Below, piece by piece: positions 1 to 5,751 of a stretch of DNA of 6,380 nucleotides. The position numbers and the translations under genes were made by a program. The notes under the pieces were generated by a model. That model had not been told where the DNA came from. It saw only the letters and a list, made by a program, of their open reading frames with translations, and made no database searches. The number at the start of each line of letters is the position of its first letter. The first letter of the stretch is position 1. Source of the stretch: Verrucomicrobiota bacterium (GTDB lineage: Bacteria; Verrucomicrobiota; Verrucomicrobiia; Limisphaerales; J093); contig JARYMD010000262.1 of the NCBI GenBank assembly GCA_029907285.1, positions 1-6,380 of the forward strand, read 5' to 3'.

Positions 1-854
1 TGCTGTGGTACAACTCGGGGGGGCCGCACAACATCGTCACTGAAAAACCGCGCGACTGCATGACTTATCGCGAGGTTCGGCGGTTCGAGCTTGATCTGCT
101 CAGGAAATGGGGGGTCAAAGGCGTGAAAGTCGATTTCTTCCAAAGCGACAAACAGAACATCATAACTCTTTACCATGACATTCTGCGAGACGCAGCCGAC
201 TACCAGATCATGGTCAACTTCCACGGTTGCACTTTGCCGCGCGGTTGGTCTAGAACCTACCCGCACCTGATGGCCATGGAGGCAGTCAAAGGTGCTGAAA
301 ACTACATTTTCACCGCAGATTTCCCCACACGAGCCCCGGTGCAAAATACGATTACTCCGTTTACGCGGAATGCGGTCGGCCCCATGGATTACACACCTGT
401 CGCGTTTACGGCCCACAATCATCCGCACCGAACCACCTGCGCGCATGAATTGGCGCTGGCAGCGTTGTTCGAGTCGGCATGGGTCCATTTCGCCGACAAG
501 CCTGAAGCCTACCGCGCGTTGCCTCCGGAGCCGAAACAGTTCCTCAAGGAACTGCCGGTTGCATGGGACGACACGCGTTTTGTGGCCGGCTATCCCGGTC
601 AATACGTCGTATTGGCGCGCAGAAAGGGATCGGTCTGGTATCTCGCGGGCGTCAACGGCCAGGACCGTCCGCGAGAAATCCACTTGAGATTTGGACCTTG
701 GTTGGCTGGTGGAACATGGAGCATGGCACTGATCGCTGATGGCGGCGATGCGCGCAGCTTCGACACAAAGAGGTGCACAATAAGCGGCAACGAAGGGCCC
801 GTGATCAAGATGCTCCCTTACGGCGGTTTAGTGGCAACTTTGAAACAGCAATAG
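1..854 (+). CDS. Glycoside hydrolase family 97, C-terminal part (5' truncated by window edge)
   Basis: The reading frame is open from base 3 to the TAG at 852-854, so the gene starts left of the window. About 283 residues are visible; GH97 enzymes are usually about 650-700, so the N-terminal beta-sandwich and the start of the barrel are missing. Family motifs seen: LWYNSGGPHN at the left edge, GVKGVKVDFF (Asp codon 132-134), NFHGCTLPRGWSRTYP and AMEAVKGAE (Glu codon 279-281), then a C-terminal beta-rich domain. In retaining GH97 enzymes such as Bacteroides BtGal97b an Asp is the nucleophile and a Glu the acid/base; the Asp and Glu here are about 49 residues apart, near the spacing in that enzyme. 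The residue after the His (codon 225-227) is Gly, where I would expect a Glu in inverting SusB-type enzymes. I infer a retaining alpha-galactosidase-like enzyme. GH97 enzymes are usually periplasmic, but any signal peptide is outside the window. The next gene begins 4 bp downstream on the same strand. Confidence 0.93.
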   Translation, partial: LWYNSGGPHNIVTEKPRDCMTYREVRRFELDLLRKWGVKGVKVDFFQSDKQNIITLYHDILRDAADYQIMVNFHGCTLPRGWSRTYPHLMAMEAVKGAENYIFTADFPTRAPVQNTITPFTRNAVGPMDYTPVAFTAHNHPHRTTCAHELALAALFESAWVHFADKPEAYRALPPEPKQFLKELPVAWDDTRFVAGYPGQYVVLARRKGSVWYLAGVNGQDRPREIHLRFGPWLAGGTWSMALIADGGDARSFDTKRCTISGNEGPVIKMLPYGGLVATLKQQ

Positions 855-1060
855 TAGTATGGCTGGCAGCAGCACATTCCATTGCCGTTTCGGAGAATCC
901 GGCTGGACATCAAAAGCCGTCCTGTTGTGCGGAAAGCCTTGGTTCAGCGGCTCGAGTTGCGGGTGCCAACCCGCTGTTGCTTTCGGCGGCAACCCTGCAC
1001 CGGCCAGAGTGGTGCGACAGAGCGGAGTTCTTGGCAACCCGCGTGATTCTCACGAAAGGG
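855..1060. repeat. Possible intergenic repeat at the 5' end of the next reading frame
   Basis: This stretch lies between the GH97 stop and the first residues that look like a signal peptide. Its plus-frame translation is rich in Cys, Ser, Gly and Pro, has no domain character and precedes the expected signal peptide by about 70 residues. It is open in several frames on both strands, as is common for GC-rich non-coding repeats. It contains a small inverted repeat (CGGGT 960-964, ACCCG 969-973) and two copies of GGCAACCC (988-995 and 1033-1040). The second copy, extended to GGCAACCCGC, recurs in inverse orientation at 6128-6137 in the other repeat-rich region. I suspect a dispersed non-coding element inserted in the intergenic gap, but only a genome comparison would show this. 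Confidence 0.3.
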
Positions 1061-3414
1061 CCACTTGGCTGTGGCGGTGCCGCTTCTGGCGGTATTCCTT
1101 TCTAATTGCGCTGCTGGTTGTACTGGTCGGCGCAGGGCTGGTTTCAGCGGCCGAACGGGTGGTGGCCGAGTGGTTGTTCGACAAAGATGGCGACTATGAC
1201 GGATGGGTGGCGAACGATCACATAAGAGATGCGCATGTAAGTGACGGGACGCTCTCGGGACGCGTCGTTGGTGGTGATCCCATCCTAGAATACCAGCCTT
1301 CACTCAACATAACCGCCAGCCCATGGCAAGTGATCGAAGTGCGTTTGCGGGCCGACCGCGACGGTCCTGCGCAGGTTTTTTGGAGCAATACACGCGAGGG
1401 GCGATACAACGGGTTTTCCGGAGACAAGACAACTGACTTCAACGTCGTTGGGGATGGCGAGTGGCACACATATCGGTTGCTCCCGTTTTGGCAAAAGGAG
1501 GGCAAAATCGTTCGTTTACGTCTGGACCTTGCGGACGGGATGAGGTTTGAGGTGGATTCAATTCGCATTCTTGAGATGGAAATGCCGGAGGCAGCGGCGA
1601 CTCTGGATTTTGATTTTGGCCGAGGGCCGAGCGGCTGGTTGCCTGTTGGCAGCGCGCAGTTGTGCGCAACCAACGGCGCAATGGTTGTTCACATGGAGAA
1701 AGCCACTGACTTCATATTGTCGCCGCCGTTTAATTTCGACGCACTCGAGAATTCGGTTGTTGCGGTGCGCATGTCCACAACCTCGGGGCGCCGTGGGAGA
1801 ATATTCTTCGCCACAGACAAGACTCACGGGTTGCACTGGCTTGATTTTCCGATAACCGCTGATGGCCGGCAGCGTGTTTACAACGTGGCCATGCGCGAAT
1901 CAGGAGACTGGCAGGGGCGCGTGCTTGCTCTGGGACTTCGTCCCACCGACGCCTTGGGGTCGCCCGCAACAGTCCGCAGCATTGCGATTGGCCGTGAACC
2001 GCAGGGGCCGCCGCAGTTGGTCTTGCGCGCGTTCGCACTGGACGACGCCGCGCCGAGGGTCGGTGTCCAGGCGCGGATAACTGCAATCGTGTCGAACGCA
2101 GGCGGCACCACAGCCAGCAACGTGCAATTTCAGTTGAGTTTGCCCACAGGGCTTCGCTTGGTGGGAACCAACGGGCAGACGACGCTCCTGCGCAGGCTTG
2201 GCATCGGCGCGGAAACCACACTGAGCTGGCAGGTTGTGGCCGATCGCAGTCTGACCAACGAGATCAGGTTGCGAGTCACGGCTGACGGTGCTGAGCCAGC
2301 AACGGCTTGCGAGTCTCTGCAGGTACCAGCTCGCAAACCATTGGCTTTGGCGGCCGACGAATCATACGTGCCGCGGCCCAAGCCGGTTCGTGGGAGAATT
2401 GATGTGGGTGTTTACTATTTTCCGGGATGGCGTGACGCCGGCAAGTGGACTCCGATCTTGAGGTTCCCCGAGCGCAAGCCGGTGCTGGGCTGGTATCGCG
2501 AAGGTTCGCCTGAAGTGGCCGACTGGCACATAAAATGGGCGGTTGAACATGGCATAACGTTTTTCGCCTACGATTGGTATTGGGTCAAAGGCAGCCGGCA
2601 ACTTGAGCACGCGCTGCATGACGGCTTTTTTCATGCGCGTTACCGTCACTTGCTGAAGTTTTGTTTGTTGTGGGCCAACCACAATCCGCCCAACACACAC
2701 TCGCTCGACGACAGCGTTGCGGTTGCGCGTTTTTGGATCACCAATTACTTCAATCGACCGGAGTATTATCAAATCGAAGGCAAACCCGTGATCATCTTTT
2801 TCAGTCCATACAATTTTCGTTCTGATCTTGGGGTCGATGGCACGAGGGAGTCGCTCAATGCCATGCGCGAAGAATGCCGACGGGCTGGCTTGAACGGCCT
2901 TTACATCGTTGCGTGCGTCAGCGGACCGCATGAGGTTGAAGATGAAGGTTACGACGCTGTCACTTGCTACAACTGGGCAGGGCTGGGCTTGATTGGCGCT
3001 GAGAAGCAGGGTCCTTTTTCCGCGTTGATCGAAGGCTATCACCGGAATTGGGAAACATTGATCGAACAAAATCGACTGCCAATCATATTGCCGATCAGTG
3101 GCGGGTGGGACAGCCGTCCCTGGCACGGCAACAATGCAATGGTTCGTGACGGGCGCACACCGGCCTTGTTCAAACGCCACCTGCAGGAAGCTCGTGACAT
3201 TCTCGAGCGTTGTGCCGGCAAGACCAACCTTCTGCCCGCAGTGATCATTGAAGCGTGGAATGAATGGGGCGAAGGCTCTTACATCGAGCCACACAAGGAA
3301 TTCGGTTTCGGATATCTGGATGCCGTGAGGGACGTGTTCACGGCGGCACCCACGGAACACGAAGACCTCGTGCCGCACGACGTCGGAATTGGCCCGTATG
3401 ATGTTCCGCTATAG
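859..3414 (+). CDS. Secreted multidomain GH99-like (WbsX family) protein
   Basis: Probable secreted carbohydrate-active enzyme. As numbered from ATG 859 (851 residues), a signal peptide sits at about residues 72-98 (RFWRYSFLIALLVVLVGAGL, then VSA before the likely cleavage site). Next come two beta-sandwich-like modules, about 100-240 (EWLFDKDGDYDGW, then LRLDLADGMRFEVDSIRI) and 242-388 (TLDFDFGRGPSGW, AVRMSTT), probably carbohydrate-binding. A CARDB/NEW3-like module follows at about 388-485 (ITAIVSNAGGTTASNVQFQL), then the GH99-like domain at 515-840, opening with DVGVYYFPGW and ending with IEAWNEWGEGSYIEP. In that last motif Glu802 and Glu805 sit three apart, as do the two catalytic glutamates of the GH99 NEWHEG motif; I infer they are catalytic here. 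Substrate is unknown; GH99 itself cleaves alpha-mannosides, whereas WbsX-like proteins are poorly characterised. ATG 859 is kept as the longest in-frame start, but it puts 71 residues before the signal peptide; GTG 1009/1012 or CTG 1069 are credible alternatives. No Shine-Dalgarno precedes 859. Confidence 0.88.
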   Translation: MAGSSTFHCRFGESGWTSKAVLLCGKPWFSGSSCGCQPAVAFGGNPAPARVVRQSGVLGNPRDSHERATWLWRCRFWRYSFLIALLVVLVGAGLVSAAERVVAEWLFDKDGDYDGWVANDHIRDAHVSDGTLSGRVVGGDPILEYQPSLNITASPWQVIEVRLRADRDGPAQVFWSNTREGRYNGFSGDKTTDFNVVGDGEWHTYRLLPFWQKEGKIVRLRLDLADGMRFEVDSIRILEMEMPEAAATLDFDFGRGPSGWLPVGSAQLCATNGAMVVHMEKATDFILSPPFNFDALENSVVAVRMSTTSGRRGRIFFATDKTHGLHWLDFPITADGRQRVYNVAMRESGDWQGRVLALGLRPTDALGSPATVRSIAIGREPQGPPQLVLRAFALDDAAPRVGVQARITAIVSNAGGTTASNVQFQLSLPTGLRLVGTNGQTTLLRRLGIGAETTLSWQVVADRSLTNEIRLRVTADGAEPATACESLQVPARKPLALAADESYVPRPKPVRGRIDVGVYYFPGWRDAGKWTPILRFPERKPVLGWYREGSPEVADWHIKWAVEHGITFFAYDWYWVKGSRQLEHALHDGFFHARYRHLLKFCLLWANHNPPNTHSLDDSVAVARFWITNYFNRPEYYQIEGKPVIIFFSPYNFRSDLGVDGTRESLNAMREECRRAGLNGLYIVACVSGPHEVEDEGYDAVTCYNWAGLGLIGAEKQGPFSALIEGYHRNWETLIEQNRLPIILPISGGWDSRPWHGNNAMVRDGRTPALFKRHLQEARDILERCAGKTNLLPAVIIEAWNEWGEGSYIEPHKEFGFGYLDAVRDVFTAAPTEHEDLVPHDVGIGPYDVPL

Positions 3415-3445
3415 CAACCTGCGCGGACGGCATGGACTTTCGGCC

Positions 3446-3520
3446 GTGACACCGAAGGTTTGAATAATGCCGTGCAACGCGACCCTGTAAGGCATCGCGG
3501 TGTCACATAATCCGCGATGC
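3446..3520. repeat. Two interlocking inverted repeats, possible terminator or structured RNA
   Basis: A perfect 9-bp stem, GCATCGCGG (3492-3500) with CCGCGATGC (3512-3520), encloses an 11-base loop. A second perfect pair, GTGACACC (3446-3453) with GGTGTCAC (3499-3506), uses two bases of the first stem's left arm plus part of its loop. The two helices therefore compete or form a pseudoknot-like arrangement. The site lies 32-106 bases after the GH99-like stop. No T-run follows the first stem on either strand, so it is not a classical intrinsic terminator; 3' end protection or an intergenic repeat are other options. Confidence 0.4.
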
Positions 3521-3615
3521 AACGGCGCGATTACGACGCTCCGCCTCGACCCCTGCACCTGGTCCGGCATGCGCGTTGAACTTGACGTAATCCGGCTCGC
3601 TTTGAGGTTTAGCCC

Positions 3616-3643
3616 AAAGCATTGAGCCGAAAGCTCTGCTTTT
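3616..3643. terminator. Bidirectional terminator-like hairpin
   Basis: AAAGCA (3616-3621) pairs with TGCTTT (3637-3642), and GAGC (3624-3627) with GCTC (3633-3636), around a 5-base CGAAA loop. The TT at 3622-3623 is a bulge. This gives a 10-bp interrupted stem followed on the plus strand by a run of four T (3640-3643). On the minus strand it lies about 75 bases past the tlpA stop and ends in only three T. Its position between converging genes suits termination of one or both transcripts; the bulge and short U-tract keep confidence modest. Confidence 0.42.
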
Positions 3644-3717
3644 CATCGAGCCTTGCATCAAGCAGGGCGGGTTGGAACGCGTCCTCTGTGGCGCGCGAAA
3701 TGTTTGGAGCGTGTTGG

Positions 3718-4536
3718 TTATTTCTTTGCCATGGCCTTGGCAACTGCAGCTTCGAGCGCCGGACCGCGAAGGTTCTTGCCAATAATCTTTCCTTCGCCGT
3801 CGAGAAGGTATGTTGCCGGGATGCTGTTGACCCCGTATTTCTCGGCGAGTTTGTTTTCCCAGCCTTTGCCGTCGAAGAACTGTTGCCATGTCATTTTCTT
3901 CGCTGCGACGAACTGTTCGAGCCGAGCCTTGTCGGTATCGAGGCTGATGCCGAGGATTTCGAATCCGGCTGGGTGGTGTTTTTCGTAAGCGGCGAGCACA
4001 TTTGGCAATTCTGCTATGCAGGGGCCGCACCATGTGGCCCAGAAATCAATCAGCACAACCTTGCCCTTGCAGGCGGCGAGGTTGAAAGGCTTGCCTTGAA
4101 TGTCTTTTTCGTCGAAATCAGGAAACTTGGTTCCTTCGGCAAGACTGCGTTGGATTCTCTCTGCCTCTTCCTGTTTTTTGACGCGTGTGACGGCTTTGCT
4201 GTCGGGGAAGTCTTTCTTCAATTGTTCAATGAGCTGCTTTGCTTTTTCCTCGTTGTTCAAGACCCGGATGTACAACAAGGCTTTCATGAAAAGGACCTGG
4301 GCGACCTCATCGGTTTTTTCGTCCTTATGTTTGGCGAGGATGGCGTCGAACGCTTTCAATTCCTCAGCGAGTTGGGCTTCAGACCGCTCGCCTGCTTTCA
4401 GTTTGGCCTGTACTTTGGCCACAAGTTCCTTGAGTTCGTCGGTCACCTGGCTTGTTTGTTCAGCCGCTATGACAACTGATTGGCCGCTGAAAATGAGCGC
4501 AACGGCAACGATGGTGGACAACAGATAGACTTTCAT
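3718..4536 (-). CDS. TlpA-like secreted thioredoxin-family protein
   Basis: This is a predicted 272-residue envelope thiol-disulfide oxidoreductase of the TlpA/AhpC-TSA-redoxin type, with reducing or cytochrome-maturation-like roles known for the family. Residues 1-25 form a signal peptide (MKVYLLSTIVAVALIFSG, cleavage probably after VIAA). Residues about 26-125 are helical and rich in Glu, Lys and Ala, possibly TPR-like (LFMKALLYIRVLNNEEKAKQ). The redoxin domain spans about 128-272, with IDFWATWCGPCIAELPNV (active-site Cys170 and Cys173) and the cis-proline loop VNSIPATYLLD (Pro240). The frame is open upstream to a TTG at 4629, but ATG 4536 is chosen because it starts exactly at the signal peptide and has AGGA at ideal spacing. 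There is no lipobox, so the mature protein is probably soluble in the periplasm. The helical extension is often seen in Planctomycetes/Verrucomicrobia TlpA proteins; the partner is unknown. Confidence 0.92.
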   Translation of the reverse strand: MKVYLLSTIVAVALIFSGQSVVIAAEQTSQVTDELKELVAKVQAKLKAGERSEAQLAEELKAFDAILAKHKDEKTDEVAQVLFMKALLYIRVLNNEEKAKQLIEQLKKDFPDSKAVTRVKKQEEAERIQRSLAEGTKFPDFDEKDIQGKPFNLAACKGKVVLIDFWATWCGPCIAELPNVLAAYEKHHPAGFEILGISLDTDKARLEQFVAAKKMTWQQFFDGKGWENKLAEKYGVNSIPATYLLDGEGKIIGKNLRGPALEAAVAKAMAKK

Positions 4537-4759
4537 TAATGATCCTGTTTTATCTGACATGCTGCGGATGAATTCCGCGGCGTTTGTTGAAGGCATGGGA
4601 ACAGCCCCTGAGAGCAAACGCAAGCACAATCACCCAGCCCGCCACAGCCGCAATCGAACGCAGTGCCCGTGAGAATTGCATTGGTTGCATGGAATCCGCT
4701 CTGTCGCGGTGCTGCGTCAAAGTTGCTCAAGAGGCGGTTCCAATGCACAATATCGGCTC
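4537..4759. promoter_or_regulatory. Divergent intergenic region, presumed promoters of tlpA-like and cutA
   Basis: The two genes are transcribed away from each other, so both promoters should lie in these 223 bases. I could not find a convincing -35/-10 pair on either strand: the minus-strand TTGACG (4720-4715) has no usable -10 box 17 bases further on. No clear operator palindrome was found. The region is placed by gene arrangement only. Confidence 0.4.
4543..4546 (-). promoter_or_regulatory. Ribosome binding site of the TlpA-like gene
   Basis: Read on the minus strand, AGGA is followed by TCATTA and then the ATG at 4536. The 6-base spacing supports this start over the in-frame upstream ATG codons at 4560 and 4596 and the TTG at 4629, none of which begins a signal peptide. 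Confidence 0.6.
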
Positions 4760-4763
4760 ATGA
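4743..4763 (+). promoter_or_regulatory. Possible leader mini-ORF overlapping the cutA start
   Basis: ATG 4743 opens a six-codon frame, MHNIGS, whose TGA stop (4761-4763) overlaps the cutA ATG (4760-4762) in an ATGA arrangement. GAGG at 4731-4734 lies 8 bases upstream of this mini-ORF start, a good ribosome-binding distance, while cutA itself has no nearby Shine-Dalgarno. This would allow translation of cutA by coupling. The frame is so short that chance is a real alternative. Confidence 0.22.
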
Positions 4764-5089
4764 AATCCACAAAAGGATGCGTTCTTGTGCTGGTTACCGC
4801 GCCTGACGTCAAGACCGCCCGCAATCTGGCAAGGCTTGCGCTCGAAGCGCGCCTTATAGCGTGCGCAAACCTTCTGCGAAACATCGAGTCCCACTATTGG
4901 TGGAAGGGCAAAATCGAGAAAAGTCCGGAGGCGCTCTTGGTGATGAAAACTACCAGCAGTGCTGTTGCAGGCCTCGAGAAGCTTGTCCTGGCCAATCACC
5001 CTTATGACACGCCAGAATTCGTTGTTATGAACATTCACGCCGGGACTGATCGATATCTCGAATGGATTCTCGGGGAAGTTAAACGCTGA
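4760..5089 (+). CDS. cutA: Divalent-cation tolerance protein CutA (CutA1 family)
   Basis: The 109-residue product has the full length of bacterial CutA1, a small very stable cytoplasmic trimer with a ferredoxin-like fold linked genetically to copper and divalent-metal tolerance; its biochemical role remains unsettled. Motifs match the family along its length: LVTAPDVKTARNLARLALEA (about 11-30), LIACANLL with Cys35, HYWWKGKIEKSPEALLVMKT (45-64), HPYDTPEFVVM (80-90) and the C-terminal DRYLEWILGEV. The frame is open upstream to a TTG at 4676, but ATG 4760 starts just before the first conserved strand and gives the normal family length. No Shine-Dalgarno lies close to it; see the overlapping mini-ORF. 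The gene diverges from the tlpA-like gene and is followed by a large inverted repeat 7 bases past its stop. Confidence 0.95.
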   Translation: MKSTKGCVLVLVTAPDVKTARNLARLALEARLIACANLLRNIESHYWWKGKIEKSPEALLVMKTTSSAVAGLEKLVLANHPYDTPEFVVMNIHAGTDRYLEWILGEVKR

Positions 5090-5095
5090 GCTTGC

Positions 5096-5141
5096 TTTTT
5101 GCGCCAACGCAAAGCGCTTCGCGCCCCAATTGGCGCAGAAA
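5096..5141. repeat. Long inverted repeat directly after cutA
   Basis: TTTTTGCGCCAA (5096-5107) pairs with TTGGCGCAGAAA (5130-5141): 12 positions with one G-U wobble. Inside it GCGC (5114-5117) and GCGC (5121-5124) can form a small inner hairpin with a TTC loop. It begins 7 bases after the cutA stop, so it should form at the end of the transcript. The T-run is on the 5' arm, so it is not a textbook intrinsic terminator for cutA; a 3'-end stabilising or transcription-blocking role is inferred. Confidence 0.5.
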
Positions 5142-5163
5142 CAGGCTTTGGATATTTGTGGAA

Positions 5164-5244
5164 TCCGCGAAATCCGCGGTCGATTGACTCCATCTTCTAT
5201 TCTGCTTTAACGCGTTAATCGCGGATTTCGCGAAAGACGCGTTA
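5164..5244. repeat. Compound palindromic repeat with alternative folds
   Basis: CGCGAAATCCGCG (5166-5178) is exactly inverted as CGCGGATTTCGCG (5220-5232), a 13-bp stem across 41 bases. Between them lies the perfect palindrome TTAACGCGTTAA (5207-5218). A competing fold pairs TAACGCG (5208-5214) with CGCGTTA (5238-5244) around an inner CGCG/CGCG hairpin. The arm carries an internal direct repeat, ATCCGCGA then ATCCGCGG. It resembles the intergenic palindromes common in this kind of genome; it has no U-tract. Confidence 0.6.
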
Positions 5245-5268
5245 GAGGAATTAGCGGCGACGGGAGCG

Positions 5269-5283
5269 CGGCCGTCTCGGCCG
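5269..5283. repeat. CGGCCG-TCT-CGGCCG hairpin
   Basis: A perfect 6-bp GC stem (5269-5274 with 5278-5283) encloses a 3-base loop. There is no T-run on either side. It is probably part of a dispersed intergenic element together with its flanks; this rests on general resemblance and is inferred. Confidence 0.4.
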
Positions 5284-5397
5284 TATCAACCCAATGACCG
5301 ATCTTGCGGCCAGTTTTCATCACGCGAATCTGGCGGCCCAAGATTCACCTTAACCCCAAGTCCTTCCCAATTCCCCACCTATCTTGCATCCGCCGAA

Positions 5398-5427
5398 ACT
5401 CCGGTCTCCGGAACTCCGAAACTCCGG
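5398..5427. repeat. Short tandem array of AACTCCG-type units
   Basis: CTCCG recurs at 5399, 5406, 5414 and 5422, with spacings of 7, 8 and 8. The 12-base word CCGAAACTCCGG occurs exactly twice (5393-5404 and 5416-5427). The array follows a C-rich run (5351-5380) with similar loosely periodic words. Confidence 0.5.
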
Positions 5428-5473
5428 ATTGGCGCGGGCTTTCAGCCCTTGCTGTCAATAATTTGGCTCACTA

Positions 5474-5492
5474 CCTGGGGCGTTGCCCCAGG
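5474..5492. repeat. CCTGGGGC-GTT-GCCCCAGG hairpin
   Basis: A perfect 8-bp stem (5474-5481 with 5485-5492) has a 3-base loop. The flanks (about 5440-5520) also look repetitive, including GGCTTTCAGCCC upstream and GACCGGGCCTTTGG downstream. I recognise this style of unit from non-coding repeats of Verrucomicrobia and Planctomycetes, but could not compare sequences. The following bases lack the T-run of an intrinsic terminator. Confidence 0.55.
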
Positions 5493-5568
5493 CTGGTATA
5501 GACCGGGCCTTTGGCGCTTCCAAGCGCGTGCGGATTGGCAGCAGTGATTACAATGGAAACCCTTGTTG

Positions 5569-5645
5569 CTGACCCTGACGCCTGACTCGTGACCCCTGTC
5601 TCCTGTCCGCTGTCCCGTTGTCGCAGGTCTATGGTCTGTGGTCCA
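5569..5645. repeat. Degenerate 7-bp tandem repeat, 11 units
   Basis: Reading in steps of seven from 5569 gives CTGACCC, TGACGCC, TGACTCG, TGACCCC, TGTCTCC, TGTCCGC, TGTCCCG, TTGTCGC, AGGTCTA, TGGTCTG and TGGTCCA. The register holds for 77 bases with no insertion, while the unit drifts from TGACNCC through TGTCNCC to TGGTCTN. It resembles in form, not in sequence, the heptanucleotide STRR repeats known from cyanobacteria. No coding role is seen. Confidence 0.65.
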
Positions 5646-5660
5646 TTCGCGATGGTTTTT

Positions 5661-5688
5661 CCACAGATTTCGGCGTCGCCCACAGATT
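5661..5688 (+). repeat. CCACAGATT direct repeat pair
   Basis: CCACAGATT occurs at 5661-5669 and again at 5680-5688, 19 bases apart, just downstream of the 7-bp tandem array. Both copies are exact over 9 bases. Confidence 0.4.
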
Positions 5689-5751
5689 GACGCAGCAGGA
5701 TAAGTTGAATGTTACTATTGGTTCACCCGCCTGGTCGCCCGTTTGGGGACG

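Larger units (their letters stand above)
3415..3717. other. Intergenic region between convergent genes
   Basis: There is no credible gene in these 303 bases between the ends of the GH99-like gene and tlpA. It holds the interlocking inverted repeats at 3446-3520 and the terminator-like hairpin at 3616-3643. The minus-strand frame that crosses it is open only because it shadows tlpA and then runs on to a stop near 3503; its product resembles no family I know. Confidence 0.7.

Noticed and set aside
2362..3378. Long minus-strand frame (338 codons) opposite the GH99-like domain
   Set aside because: It lies entirely antisense to a well-supported catalytic domain, its translation shows no domain or motif, and it has no ribosome binding site; it follows from the GC-rich codon pattern of the real gene.
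3503..3640. Minus-strand frame as a small or decayed gene after tlpA
   Set aside because: The stretch ending in HAGPGAGVEAERRNRAVASR looks superficially protein-like, but it has no start of its own with a ribosome binding site, and it runs in from the tlpA shadow frame.
3622..4479. Plus-strand frame (285 codons) opposite the TlpA-like gene
   Set aside because: The minus strand encodes the WCGPC redoxin with signal peptide; the plus-strand translation (Phe, Leu, Cys rich) is the antisense of Lys/Glu-rich helical codons.
4537..4629. Longer TlpA-like protein starting at TTG 4629 or ATG 4596/4560
   Set aside because: These would put up to 31 residues before a clear signal peptide, and only ATG 4536 has a well-placed AGGA.
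4692..4720. Sigma-70 promoter for the TlpA-like gene (minus-strand TTGACG)
   Set aside because: The hexamer 17 bases downstream, GGATTC, does not match TATAAT at any position.
5643..5660. Intrinsic terminator on the plus strand (CCATT-CGC-GATGG then five T)
   Set aside because: The stem is only 5 bp with a G-U pair, sits inside the end of the heptamer array and is more than 550 bases past the nearest gene on that strand.
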